Positions 1-8,800 of a stretch of 64,000 nt of DNA are shown here, piece by piece. Source of the DNA: Hyphomicrobiales bacterium (lineage in GTDB: Bacteria > Pseudomonadota > Alphaproteobacteria > Rhizobiales > Rhizobiaceae); NCBI GenBank assembly GCA_900472575.1, contig UCIV01000043.1:1-64000 (forward strand), in the 5' to 3' direction. The notes beneath the pieces are model-generated. The model was not told the DNA's origin and did not search any database. It saw only the letters and a program-made list of their open reading frames with translations. Within the stretch, counting starts at the first letter, position 1, and each line of letters starts with the position of its first letter. The position numbers and the translations under genes are program-made.

Positions 1-330
1 CTTCAGGCCACCATGTGTGCCGCACAGGCACATCCGACGCGCCATTCGGGCATCAGAAGCGGCAGGCCGGTCCGAAAACCTTGCCGCTTCCCCCGTGTCG
101 CCGGAGGGAGACCATTTTCCGCAGACCCCGGTGGTGACGGTTCACGTCGTCCCTTCACCCCCAGCGCCGGTCCCGCCTCGCCGGCACGCCTGCCGGTGTA
201 TCCGTGACGGAACGGGGAGAGTGTAGTCATAGGTTAGGAGGGTGGGGATAAAATTTTCGTAAGATGTTGATTTTGTTCGGTCATGGCATGATTTCGTCCC
301 CATGCTCAAGGACGCTTGGAGTGCTTGTGT

Positions 331-361
331 CTGGATCCTCGGGTCAGGCCCGAGGATGACG
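331..361 (+). repeat. Palindromic intergenic repeat, copy 1
   Basis: A 31-base element that begins CTGGATCCTCGGG and ends CCCGAGGATGACG, so the two CCTCGGG/CCCGAGG arms fold into a hairpin. The same element occurs at 566-596 (reverse), 999-1029 (forward) and 1181-1211 (reverse). Similarity to copies 3 and 4 extends leftward into a GCTTG(T/C)GT stretch, so the repeated unit is about 40 bases. It is a dispersed non-coding repeat of the kind common in rhizobial intergenic DNA. Confidence 0.85.
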
Positions 362-565
362 GATCTGAGGGGATGTAGGACAGCACCTAACGCGATGTCG
401 TGCTTGGTCGGCAGAAATAAGGTCGGTACTGCCTCACTTTTTAGGTTTCGCCAGAGAACGCGGCAGCAACTTGGTGCGTCGAGTATAAAGGTCTGACGGA
501 CGACATTTCCATGCTTGCACAATGACGTTGCTTTGCTTGTAGCACTCTGGCTCTCACCTATCTGT

Positions 566-596
566 CGTCATCCTCGGGCTTGACCCGAGGATCCAG
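566..596 (-). repeat. Palindromic intergenic repeat, copy 2
   Basis: Reverse-oriented copy of the 331-361 element, starting CGTCATCCTCGGG and ending CCCGAGGATCCAG. The central loop differs from copy 1 by one base. It lies 59 bases before the GIY-YIG start. Confidence 0.85.
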
Positions 597-655
597 GCAC
601 ACGCCCCTACAATGCTAGGATTGACGACGCGCGTGCATCCCAACATCCTGCTCGC

Positions 656-940
656 ATGGCGGGATATGTCTACATCATCACCAACCACAAAAACGGAACG
701 CTCTATATTGGCGTGACGTCTGATCTTGAGAGGCGCATCTGGGAGCATCGCGAAGACATGACACCCGGTTTTGCCTCGAAATACGGCTGCAGACAGCTTG
801 TCTGGTATGAGGAGCATCTGAGCATCACGACGGCGATACAGCGGGAGAAATCACTCAAGCGCTGGTACCGAAAATGGAAGATCGAGCTGATCGAGACGAT
901 GAACCCGCACTGGCGGGATTTGTATTATGAGCTTGGGTGA
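656..940 (+). CDS. GIY-YIG nuclease family protein
   Basis: A 94-residue single-domain GIY-YIG protein of the small bacterial type (UvrC-N-like endonuclease fold). The signature appears as YVYII near residues 4-8 and LYIGVT near 19-24, followed by DLERR and the conserved H of WEHRE, then YEEH and the IQREKSLK helix typical of this subfamily. The length is normal for the family. It stands alone between two pairs of palindromic repeats, with no partner gene and no obvious Shine-Dalgarno sequence. The catalytic fold predicts DNA cleavage or nicking, but the role of these stand-alone proteins is largely unknown. Family call is firm; function is open. Confidence 0.9.
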   Translation: MAGYVYIITNHKNGTLYIGVTSDLERRIWEHREDMTPGFASKYGCRQLVWYEEHLSITTAIQREKSLKRWYRKWKIELIETMNPHWRDLYYELG

Positions 941-998
941 AGAAGGCTCTCTCCGGCTGGCACGTTTTACCGGATTGGCATCGACTTTAGGCTTGCGT

Positions 999-1029
999 CT
1001 GGATCCTCGGGTCAAGCCCGAGGATGACG
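999..1029 (+). repeat. Palindromic intergenic repeat, copy 3
   Basis: Forward copy of the 331-361 element with the loop variant GTCAAGC. It starts 58 bases after the GIY-YIG stop codon. The rest of the 941-1381 gap contains only this copy and copy 4; I see no gene there. Confidence 0.85.
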
Positions 1030-1180
1030 GCCGTTAGGGTAGCGCTTAGCCGAAAGCCAACGTTTCTCCAAATATCTGCTGAGCGCATGCTTTACTTGTG
1101 GGAGCCGCATAAAACAGTAAATTAAGCAATCAAGCCAAACTCGATGTTTACTTTAAGCGCCCTTGCGCATCCCTCTCCTC

Positions 1181-1211
1181 CGTCATCCTCGGGCTTGACC
1201 CGAGGATCCAG
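1181..1211 (-). repeat. Palindromic intergenic repeat, copy 4
   Basis: Reverse copy of the same element. Its reverse complement matches copy 3 base for base across the 31-base core and extends the shared flank (CTTGTGT) of copy 1. The four copies alternate in orientation: forward, reverse, forward, reverse. Confidence 0.85.
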
Positions 1212-1381
1212 ACACAAGCAATCTCGGAAAGCTAAATCCGACTTGTCCGGCTCGACCTGATAATTCGTCAGACATGCGATCATCAATGAAGACGTCGATC
1301 GGCCACGCTTCCCTTTCCACCGCATCAAACCGTCCCCACACCATATTGCGCCCCAACGCCCCTAATGCCATTACGACACCC

Positions 1382-1978
1382 ATGCAAAACCCCGCGATAA
1401 GACTGACGGCCAGGGGGCTGAAATTCCAATTGGTTGGACCGATCGAGCTTGAAGTCTCTGCGGGGCGGTGTCTCGCGGTAAGCGGGCCTTCGGGGGCGGG
1501 AAAGAGCCTGACATTGCGGATGATTGCCGATCTGGTGCCGCATGAGGGGGAGTGTTTTGTCGATGGGCTGGCGGCGTCTTCGATGACAGGGCCAGCATGG
1601 CGGCGGGTGGTGCGGTATGTTTCTTCCGAACCCGGCTGGTGGGCGGCAACGGTTGGCGAGCATTTTGCCGATGCAAGCGCGCAGACCGACGGGATGAAGC
1701 GGCTTTTTCTCGATGCTTCGCTGCTGGAGGCAGCACCCGAGCGGCTTTCGACCGGGGAGCGGCAGCGGATGGCATTTTTACGGGCGATCGAGGATCGGCC
1801 GAAAGTGCTTTTGCTGGACGAGCCGACTTCGGCGCTGGACCCGGCTTCTGTGAAGGCGGTGGAAGAGATCGTGAAAGAGCTGATGGCCGATGGATGCGCC
1901 GTGGTTTTGACCTCGCATGACCCGGAACAGGTGGAGCGGCTGGCCGACCATGTGATGACGCTTGCGAGGCCGCAATGA
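1382..1978 (+). CDS. fetA: FetA-type ABC transporter ATP-binding protein
   Basis: A compact 198-residue ABC ATPase. It has a Walker A motif GPSGAGKS, the signature LSTGERQR, Walker B LLLDEP and the H-loop in LTSHD. The next gene, overlapping by four bases, is a UPF0014/FetB permease; together they match the FetAB (YbbL-YbbM) pair, which in E. coli exports iron and protects against oxidative stress. The frame stays open upstream to 1274, but the ATG at 1382 starts where the family normally begins and avoids residues that have no homology to the fold. No strong ribosome binding site is visible. The transported metal is inferred from the family. Confidence 0.85.
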   Translation: MQNPAIRLTARGLKFQLVGPIELEVSAGRCLAVSGPSGAGKSLTLRMIADLVPHEGECFVDGLAASSMTGPAWRRVVRYVSSEPGWWAATVGEHFADASAQTDGMKRLFLDASLLEAAPERLSTGERQRMAFLRAIEDRPKVLLLDEPTSALDPASVKAVEEIVKELMADGCAVVLTSHDPEQVERLADHVMTLARPQ

Positions 1979-2778
1979 ACGGTCTCGTCTTCGGCCCTTT
2001 CGAGCTGGCATTTGCGGCGTTGCTGGTTCTGGTCAACGCGGTGTTGTCAGTGGCTTTCAGCCTCGGCATTCACCGGTCCATCCTGATCGCGGCGCTGCGA
2101 ATGGTGGCGCAGCTTCTGCTGGTCGGTTTCGTGCTGGGTTTCATCTTTACCAGCGCCGACCATTGGCTGAGCCTTCTGGTTCTTTTCGCGATGCTAGTGG
2201 CAGCGACTTTCGAAGTGGGGTCACGGCAGCGCAAGAAGCTGATCGGCTTCTGGCATTACGGGCTTTCCGGCATTGCGGTCTCCGGCGGCACGATGCTGGT
2301 CGCGGCCTTTGCGCTGATGACGGTGGCGGGATCGGAAGACTGGACTGCACCAAGGATCGTCATTCCGATCTTCGGCATCATTTTAGGCTCGGCGATGAGC
2401 GCCAGCAGCATCGCGCTCAACAACATTTTCGAAGGCGTGTCTTCCCAGCGGGCAGCCATCGAGGCGCAGCTTTCGCTCGGGCGCACGCGCCGAGAGGCGA
2501 TCGCGCCGTTGATGCAGCGGGCGATCTATGCCGGCACGCTGCCGGTGCTGAACCAGATGGCGGGCGCCGGGCTGATCACGCTGCCCGGCATCATGAGCGG
2601 GCAGATATTGGCCGGGGCCAATCCGCTAATTGCGGCGCAATCTCAGATCTTTCTGATGCTGCTCCTCTGCGCCGCCTCGACGGCCAGCGTGGTGACTGCG
2701 GTCTGGCTCGCCGCCAAAAGCCTGAGCGACGAGCGGGAGAGGCTGAGGCTCGACCGGTTTCGGGTGAAGAAGGGCTGA
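1975..2778 (+). CDS. fetB: FetB-type permease, UPF0014 family
   Basis: A 267-residue hydrophobic protein with about seven membrane segments. The family's conserved central block is visible: GIILGSAMSASSIALNN followed by the R-A-E-LSLGRTRREA amphipathic stretch and then a GLITLPGIMSGQILAG segment. This is the UPF0014 family of E. coli FetB (YbbM), the membrane partner of the FetA ATPase. Its ATG overlaps the fetA stop (ATGA), indicating translational coupling. A hairpin at 2845-2866 follows the gene. Substrate (iron) is inferred from E. coli. Confidence 0.87.
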   Translation: MNGLVFGPFELAFAALLVLVNAVLSVAFSLGIHRSILIAALRMVAQLLLVGFVLGFIFTSADHWLSLLVLFAMLVAATFEVGSRQRKKLIGFWHYGLSGIAVSGGTMLVAAFALMTVAGSEDWTAPRIVIPIFGIILGSAMSASSIALNNIFEGVSSQRAAIEAQLSLGRTRREAIAPLMQRAIYAGTLPVLNQMAGAGLITLPGIMSGQILAGANPLIAAQSQIFLMLLLCAASTASVVTAVWLAAKSLSDERERLRLDRFRVKKG

Positions 2779-2844
2779 GCGGCAGCAATGGCGGTCTTAA
2801 AGCACGACCTCGCTTCGACACTTCACCTGAATTGAAGGGTCTTT

Positions 2845-2893
2845 CCAGCCCAATGACTTGGGCTGGCTGGATTCCTGTGACAGGCAAAGGAAT
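2845..2893. repeat. Two adjacent hairpins between fetB and the fad operon
   Basis: CCAGCCCA (2845-2852) pairs with TGGGCTGG (2859-2866) across a six-base loop. Just beyond, ATTCCT (2871-2876) pairs with AGGAAT (2888-2893). The second hairpin looks like another rhizobial intergenic repeat. Lying between convergent genes, the pair could end transcription from either side, but there is no U-tract. Confidence 0.55.
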
Positions 2894-2913
2894 GAGGGAA
2901 GAGGCCCGTGGCC

Positions 2914-5130
2914 TCAAGCCGCTTTGCCGACTTCGGCATAGGGGTTGAAGCGCTCGTAGAAGGTTTCGCTCTTGGCGGCCATGTCCTTCAGGAGCGGGGT
3001 CGGGGCGAAATGATCGCCGTATTGTGACGCCAGTTTTTCGGCCAGCGCGACGAAGGTTTTTACGCCCATGCCGTCTATATAGCTCAGCGTGCCGCCCGTG
3101 TAAGGCGCGAAGCCGAAGCCGAGGATCGAGCCGACATCGGCTTCGCGGGGGTCGGTGACGATGCCTTCTTCCACCGTGCGGGCGGCCTCCAGCGCGATCG
3201 TGACGAGGAAACGCTGCTTGAGGGTTTCAACGTCGATTTCTGATGCCGGTTTCTGGTGATAGAGGTCCTTGAGGCCGGGCCAGAGGGACTTTTTGGCCGG
3301 TTTGGCCGGGTAGTCGTAAAAACCCTGGCCGTTCTTGCGGCCGCGGCGATCCAGCACGTCGACCATCTTGTCGATCAGGTCCATGTGCTCGGGCTTGACC
3401 GAGTTAGGGCCGAGATCGGCGATAGAGGCCTTCATGATCTTCTGGGAGAGATCGACGGCGACTTCGTCGTTGAGCGAGAGCGGGCCGACCGGCATGCCGG
3501 CCATCTTGGCAGCATTCTCGATCATTGCGGCCGGCACGCCCTCAGTGAGCATGTCATAGGCCTCGTTGATATAACGGAAGACGCAGCGGTTGACGAAGAA
3601 GCCGCGGGTATCGTTGACGACGATCGGGGTCTTCTTGATTTTCGCGACGAAATCCAGCGCGACCGCCAGCGCCTTGTCGCCGGTGTCTTTGCCGAGGATG
3701 ACTTCCGTGAGCATCATCTTTTCGACCGGCGAGAAGAAATGCACGCCGATGAACTGGTCCGGGCGTTTTGAATTTTCGGCGAGACCGGTGATCGGCAGGG
3801 TGGAGGTGTTGGAAGCAAAGACGGTGGTTTCCGGGATGACGGCCTCGATCTGTTCGATGACGGCCTTCTTCACCGCACGATCTTCGAAGACGGCTTCGAT
3901 GACGAGGTCGGCATCCGAGAGGGTTGCGTAATCGGGCGTGGGGGTGACGAGCGAGAGGAGCTTTTCGCCCTCCTCCTTCGTCATGCGGCCCTTGGCAATG
4001 CTGTCTGCCACCAGTTTTTCCGAGACGGATTTGCCCTTGTCGGCTGCGGCCTGATCGCGATCGATGAGGACGACAGGGATGCCGGCGGCGGCGGTGACAT
4101 AGGCGATCGAGGCGCCCATGAAGCCGGCGCCGACGACGCCGACCTTTCTGAACTCGCTCTTTTCCACACCGGCCGGGCGGCGGGCGCCCTTGCCGAGTTC
4201 CTGCATGGAGATGAACAGCGAACGGATCATCGAGAAGGCTTCGGTGGTCTGCAGAACTTGCGTGAAATAGCGCTGCTCGACCTTCAGGGCCGTATCGAAG
4301 GGAAGCTGCAGGCCTTCATAGACGCATTTCAGGATGGCGAGCGCGCCGGGATAATTGCCGGCGGTTTCGCGGCGCAGGATTGCCGGGGCTGCGGGCCAGA
4401 GCTGGGCGGCCTGGGGTGTCCAGACGCCGCCGCCGGGGGCCTTGAAGCCCTTTTCATCCCAGGGGGCGACGGGTTTCAGGCCATCCTTGATCATCTGTTT
4501 TGCGGCGGTGACGAGCTGATCGGGTTCGACGACCTGATGGACGAGGCCCATGGCCTTGGCGCGCGCAGGCGCAAGCGACTGACCCGTGGTCATCATCTGC
4601 AGGGCGGACTGGGCATCGGTGAGGCGGGACACGCGTTGGGTGCCGCCGGCGCCGGGGAAAATGCCGACCTTGACCTCGGGCAGCGCCAGCTTGACGGACT
4701 TCGCATTCGACACGACGCGGCCGTGGCAGGCGAGCGACAGCTCGAATGCGCCGCCCATGCAGGTGCCGTTGATGGCCGAGACCCAGGGCTTGCCGCAGGT
4801 CTCTATGGCACGGAACAGCCAGGTCATGCGGCCGGCAACCTCGAACAGTTTTTGGGCTGCGGCCGCGGGATCCTTGGCGCGTTCATCCTGCAACATGGAG
4901 AACATGCCGCGGATCATAGTGAGATCGGCACCGCCGGAGAAGGTGGACTTTCCGCTGGTGAAGACGGCGCCCTTGATGGCGGTGTCTTCGGTGGTGGCTT
5001 TGAGGATCGCCTCGAGTTCGTCCATGACTTCGACGGTGAAGACGTTCATCGACTTGCCGGGCATGTCCCAGGTGATGAGGGCGATGCCGTCCGCGTCGGT
5101 TTCGACGGTGAAATTCTTGGTTGTGCTCAT
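2914..5130 (-). CDS. fadB: FadB-like enoyl-CoA hydratase/3-hydroxyacyl-CoA dehydrogenase
   Basis: A 738-residue multifunctional beta-oxidation enzyme. Residues 1-190 form a crotonase domain (GGADL oxyanion-hole segment, then GGAFELSLACH). A Rossmann NAD-binding fold begins near residue 328 with GVVGAGFMGASIAY, followed by the 3-hydroxyacyl-CoA dehydrogenase core (GVHFFSPVEKM, NDTRGFFVNR) and the C-terminal helical domains. It hydrates enoyl-CoA and oxidises the 3-hydroxyacyl-CoA; the thiolase gene just upstream completes the cycle. The start at 5130 has a GAGGAAA ribosome site; the longer frame to 5250 only reads through the 5171-5260 repeat and is rejected. Third gene of the fad operon. Confidence 0.93.
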   Translation of the reverse strand: MSTTKNFTVETDADGIALITWDMPGKSMNVFTVEVMDELEAILKATTEDTAIKGAVFTSGKSTFSGGADLTMIRGMFSMLQDERAKDPAAAAQKLFEVAGRMTWLFRAIETCGKPWVSAINGTCMGGAFELSLACHGRVVSNAKSVKLALPEVKVGIFPGAGGTQRVSRLTDAQSALQMMTTGQSLAPARAKAMGLVHQVVEPDQLVTAAKQMIKDGLKPVAPWDEKGFKAPGGGVWTPQAAQLWPAAPAILRRETAGNYPGALAILKCVYEGLQLPFDTALKVEQRYFTQVLQTTEAFSMIRSLFISMQELGKGARRPAGVEKSEFRKVGVVGAGFMGASIAYVTAAAGIPVVLIDRDQAAADKGKSVSEKLVADSIAKGRMTKEEGEKLLSLVTPTPDYATLSDADLVIEAVFEDRAVKKAVIEQIEAVIPETTVFASNTSTLPITGLAENSKRPDQFIGVHFFSPVEKMMLTEVILGKDTGDKALAVALDFVAKIKKTPIVVNDTRGFFVNRCVFRYINEAYDMLTEGVPAAMIENAAKMAGMPVGPLSLNDEVAVDLSQKIMKASIADLGPNSVKPEHMDLIDKMVDVLDRRGRKNGQGFYDYPAKPAKKSLWPGLKDLYHQKPASEIDVETLKQRFLVTIALEAARTVEEGIVTDPREADVGSILGFGFAPYTGGTLSYIDGMGVKTFVALAEKLASQYGDHFAPTPLLKDMAAKSETFYERFNPYAEVGKAA

Positions 5131-5170
5131 GGTGGGATTTCCTCTTCCCTGAAATTCTGGCGGTTGGGCC

Positions 5171-5260
5171 CCTCCCCCTTGTGGGGAGGGGTTGGGGAGG
5201 GGATCTTCATTGTCGTGAGACCCCTCCCGCCTGCCGGCCACCCTCCCCACAAGGGGGAGG
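5171..5260. repeat. Perfect 20-bp inverted repeat between fadA and fadB
   Basis: CCTCCCCCTTGTGGGGAGGG at 5171-5190 is the exact reverse complement of 5241-5260, with 50 bases between. Each arm also contains its own short C/G palindrome. This looks like a dispersed rhizobial intergenic element inserted in the 142-base gap of the operon. In RNA it would form a strong stem, which could affect the ratio of fadA to fadB expression. Confidence 0.8.
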
Positions 5261-5272
5261 GTTAAGACCCTC

Positions 5273-6481
<1,209 letters not shown>

Positions 6482-6546
6482 GGTGTTGTCTCTCCCGTTT
6501 TCCCTTTCAGGGCGGCACTTCGGAGCGCCTTGTCCTTAAAAATGGT

Positions 6547-8340
6547 TCAGAATGCTTCCGCAGCCAGTTCCATCACACTGTCGCTGCCCGCCTCGATGCG
6601 CACCTTGCGCAACGCAGTTTCCGGCATGATCTTTTCCATATAGAAACGCGCGGTGACGAGCTTGTTCTTCAGATACTCCTCGCGCGGGTCACCACTACCA
6701 AGCTTTTCCTGAGCGGTTTTTGCCATCCTGGCCCACATATAGCCCAAGGTCACAAGGCCGAAGAGGTGCATGTAGTCGGTGGAGCCGGCGCCGGCATTGT
6801 CGGGTTTGGCCATGGCGTTCTGCATGAACCACATGGTTGCGGCCTGCAGGTCGTTGAGGCCTTTCTTCAAAGCCTTGGTGAAGGGAGCCATCGCTTCGTC
6901 GGCGCGATTTTCCTCGCAGAAATCGCCGATTTCCTTGAACATGGCCATCACCGCGCGGCCGCCGTTCAAGGCCAGTTTGCGGCCAACCAGGTCGAGCGCC
7001 TGGATGCCGTTCGCGCCTTCATAGATCATGGTGATGCGGGCATCGCGAACATACTGGCTCATGCCGTGTTCCTCGATGTAACCGTGACCGCCGAAAACCT
7101 GCTGGGCCATGACGGCGTGGTCGAAACCCTTGTCGGTCAGGACGCCTTTGAGGATCGGGGTCGCGAGGCCGAGCAAGTCATCGGCGTTCTGGCGTTCCTT
7201 TTCATCCGGCGAGCGGTGAGAGATGTCGGACTTCAGCGCGGTCCAGAGAAGGAAGGCGCGGCCTGCCTCGTTGAAGGACTTGATGGTCATCAGCGAGCGG
7301 CGGATATCCGGGTGAACGATGATGGGATCAGCCTTTTTGTCCGGTGCCTTGGCGCCGGAGAGCGAACGGCCCTGGATGCGCTCGTTGGCATAGGCCACGG
7401 CGTTCTGATAGGCGGTTTCGGCGATCGACAGGCCCTGCAGGCCGACGCCGAGGCGGGCCTCGTTCATCATCACGAACATGGCCGACAGGCCCTTGTTCTC
7501 CGCGCCGATCAGGTAACCGGTGGCATCATCATAGTTCATGACGCAGGTGGAATTGCCGTGGATGCCCATCTTTTCCTCGATCGCTCCGCAGGTCGCGCCA
7601 TTGCGCTCGCCGAGCGAACCATCTTCACCGACGATGAATTTGGGGACGATGAAGAGCGATATGCCCTTGGTGCCTTCCGGCGCGCCTTCGATGCGGGCGA
7701 GAACCAGATGGATGATGTTGTCCGTCATACCGTGTTCGCCGGCGGAGATGAAAATCTTCTGGCCGGAGATCCTGTAGGAGCCATCGCCCTGCGGCACGGC
7801 CTTGGTGCGCAGCAGGCCGAGATCGGTGCCGCAATGGGGCTCGGTGAGGTTCATGGTGCCGGACCATGTGCCTTCGACCATTTTCGGCAGATAGGTGGCC
7901 TTCTGCTCATCAGAACCGTGGACGAGGATGGCGGCGATCGCGCCCTGCGTCAGGCCCGGATACATCATCAGCGACATGTTGGCTGACGACATGTATTCGC
8001 CGACGGCGGCATGCAGAGTATAGGGAAGCCCCTGCCCACCAAACTCTTCCGGCACAGCAAGACCGATCCAGCCACCCTGGCAATACTGATCATAGGCCTC
8101 TTTGAAACCCTTCGGTACAGTGACTGAGCCATCATCCCTTCGGCTGCAGCCTTCCTGATCGCCTGACAGATTGAGCGGAAACAGTGCTTCCTCAGCCACC
8201 TTTGCCGCTTCACCGACGATCGCCTCGATCATGTCCGGCGAGGCATCGGCGAAACCGGGCAGGTTGCCATAGCGCTCAAGGCCCAGAACATCGTTGAGAA
8301 TGAAGAGCGTATCAGTGGTCGGGGCCTTATAGATTGGCAT
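6547..8340 (-). CDS. Acyl-CoA dehydrogenase, ~600-residue FadE/DmdC-like class
   Basis: A 597-residue flavoprotein of the long acyl-CoA dehydrogenase class, which carries an N-terminal cap and an extra C-terminal domain (the PF12806 type). Visible landmarks are [17 protein letters not shown] for flavin/substrate binding, the [11 protein letters not shown] segment and [18 protein letters not shown] near the catalytic region. It performs the first, FAD-dependent step of beta-oxidation. First gene of the acdh-fadA-fadB operon; GGGAGGA sits before the ATG. The 3-methylmercaptopropionyl-CoA dehydrogenase DmdC belongs to the same class, so substrate cannot be fixed by sequence; the neighbours favour ordinary fatty acids. 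Confidence 0.9.
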   Translation of the reverse strand: MPIYKAPTTDTLFILNDVLGLERYGNLPGFADASPDMIEAIVGEAAKVAEEALFPLNLSGDQEGCSRRDDGSVTVPKGFKEAYDQYCQGGWIGLAVPEEFGGQGLPYTLHAAVGEYMSSANMSLMMYPGLTQGAIAAILVHGSDEQKATYLPKMVEGTWSGTMNLTEPHCGTDLGLLRTKAVPQGDGSYRISGQKIFISAGEHGMTDNIIHLVLARIEGAPEGTKGISLFIVPKFIVGEDGSLGERNGATCGAIEEKMGIHGNSTCVMNYDDATGYLIGAENKGLSAMFVMMNEARLGVGLQGLSIAETAYQNAVAYANERIQGRSLSGAKAPDKKADPIIVHPDIRRSLMTIKSFNEAGRAFLLWTALKSDISHRSPDEKERQNADDLLGLATPILKGVLTDKGFDHAVMAQQVFGGHGYIEEHGMSQYVRDARITMIYEGANGIQALDLVGRKLALNGGRAVMAMFKEIGDFCEENRADEAMAPFTKALKKGLNDLQAATMWFMQNAMAKPDNAGAGSTDYMHLFGLVTLGYMWARMAKTAQEKLGSGDPREEYLKNKLVTARFYMEKIMPETALRKVRIEAGSDSVMELAAEAF

Positions 8341-8459
8341 CGATGAGCATCCTCCCTGTCATCTTCATCGGCAGCACCACTCCTTCTGCGCTTCGTTTCC
8401 GAAAGCGTCCCGATCAAGGGCCGCTGCGCTGACACTGCCAATTCTTGCATTCGTCATTT

Positions 8460-8485
8460 AATTGACGTGCGCGTAAACGTCAATT
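8460..8485. promoter_or_regulatory. Candidate operator for the fad operon
   Basis: AATTGACGT (8460-8468) and ACGTCAATT (8477-8485) form a perfect 9-bp inverted repeat around an 8-base spacer, about 120 bases upstream of the acyl-CoA dehydrogenase start. The ACGTCAA half-sites recall operators of MerR-type LiuR or TetR-type fatty-acid regulators in proteobacteria, but I cannot confirm which protein binds. Confidence 0.5.
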
Positions 8486-8599
8486 GGTACTCACACGCAA
8501 TTTATGAGGCCACAGGCGCGGAGATAGGGCGGGCAGGTGCGAAGTCAGCCGCGGCATAAATATTAGAATGTTGTGAAATAGTTAAAATCTGAAGCAGCT

Positions 8600-8616
8600 T
8601 TAACGGGTTGTTTACC
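8600..8616 (+). promoter_or_regulatory. Possible CtrA box upstream of podJ
   Basis: TTAA, seven bases, then TTTACC, one base away from the CtrA consensus TTAA-N7-TTAAC. It lies about 185 bases before the PodJ-like gene. In Caulobacter podJ is a cell-cycle-controlled gene of the CtrA/GcrA network, so the location is reasonable, but such AT-rich matches arise easily by chance. Confidence 0.3.
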
Positions 8617-8800
8617 ATGTTTGCAGAGATAGTAGGCGATCTGACGGTTCGGTGCGTTTGCTTCGAAAAGCGTTCAAACCGTCACAATGGCAAGTCTTGC
8701 GTAAGGTTTCTCTAATATTCTGTTTTACTCATGGAGGAATACCTCCGGGGGAAACGTTCAGAGTCGGACCGGCAGGATCAACGTCGAAACGAGCGAGCAC

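Larger units (their letters stand above)
1..655. other. Non-coding stretch before the GIY-YIG gene
   Basis: I find no convincing gene here. The open frames are short, lack a clear ribosome binding site, match no family I recognise, and several run straight through the palindromic repeats at 331-361 and 566-596. A decayed gene entering from the left edge cannot be excluded. Confidence 0.5.

Noticed and set aside
142-522. A 126-codon minus-strand frame near the left edge
   Set aside because: It reads through a palindromic repeat and lacks a ribosome site and recognisable sequence.
331-1211. CRISPR array
   Set aside because: The four repeat copies alternate in orientation and are separated by 151-402 bases of unrelated sequence including a gene; this is not a regular repeat-spacer array and there are no cas genes.
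4258-5265. A 335-codon open frame opposite the FadB-like gene
   Set aside because: It runs through the intergenic repeat and mirrors the codon bias of the real gene.
6766-7986. A 406-codon open frame opposite the acyl-CoA dehydrogenase
   Set aside because: Antisense shadow with biased composition; the real gene is on the minus strand with intact motifs.
8460-8485. Firm assignment of the fad palindrome to LiuR
   Set aside because: The half-sites are similar to what I remember of such operators, but I cannot verify the consensus and no regulator gene is adjacent.
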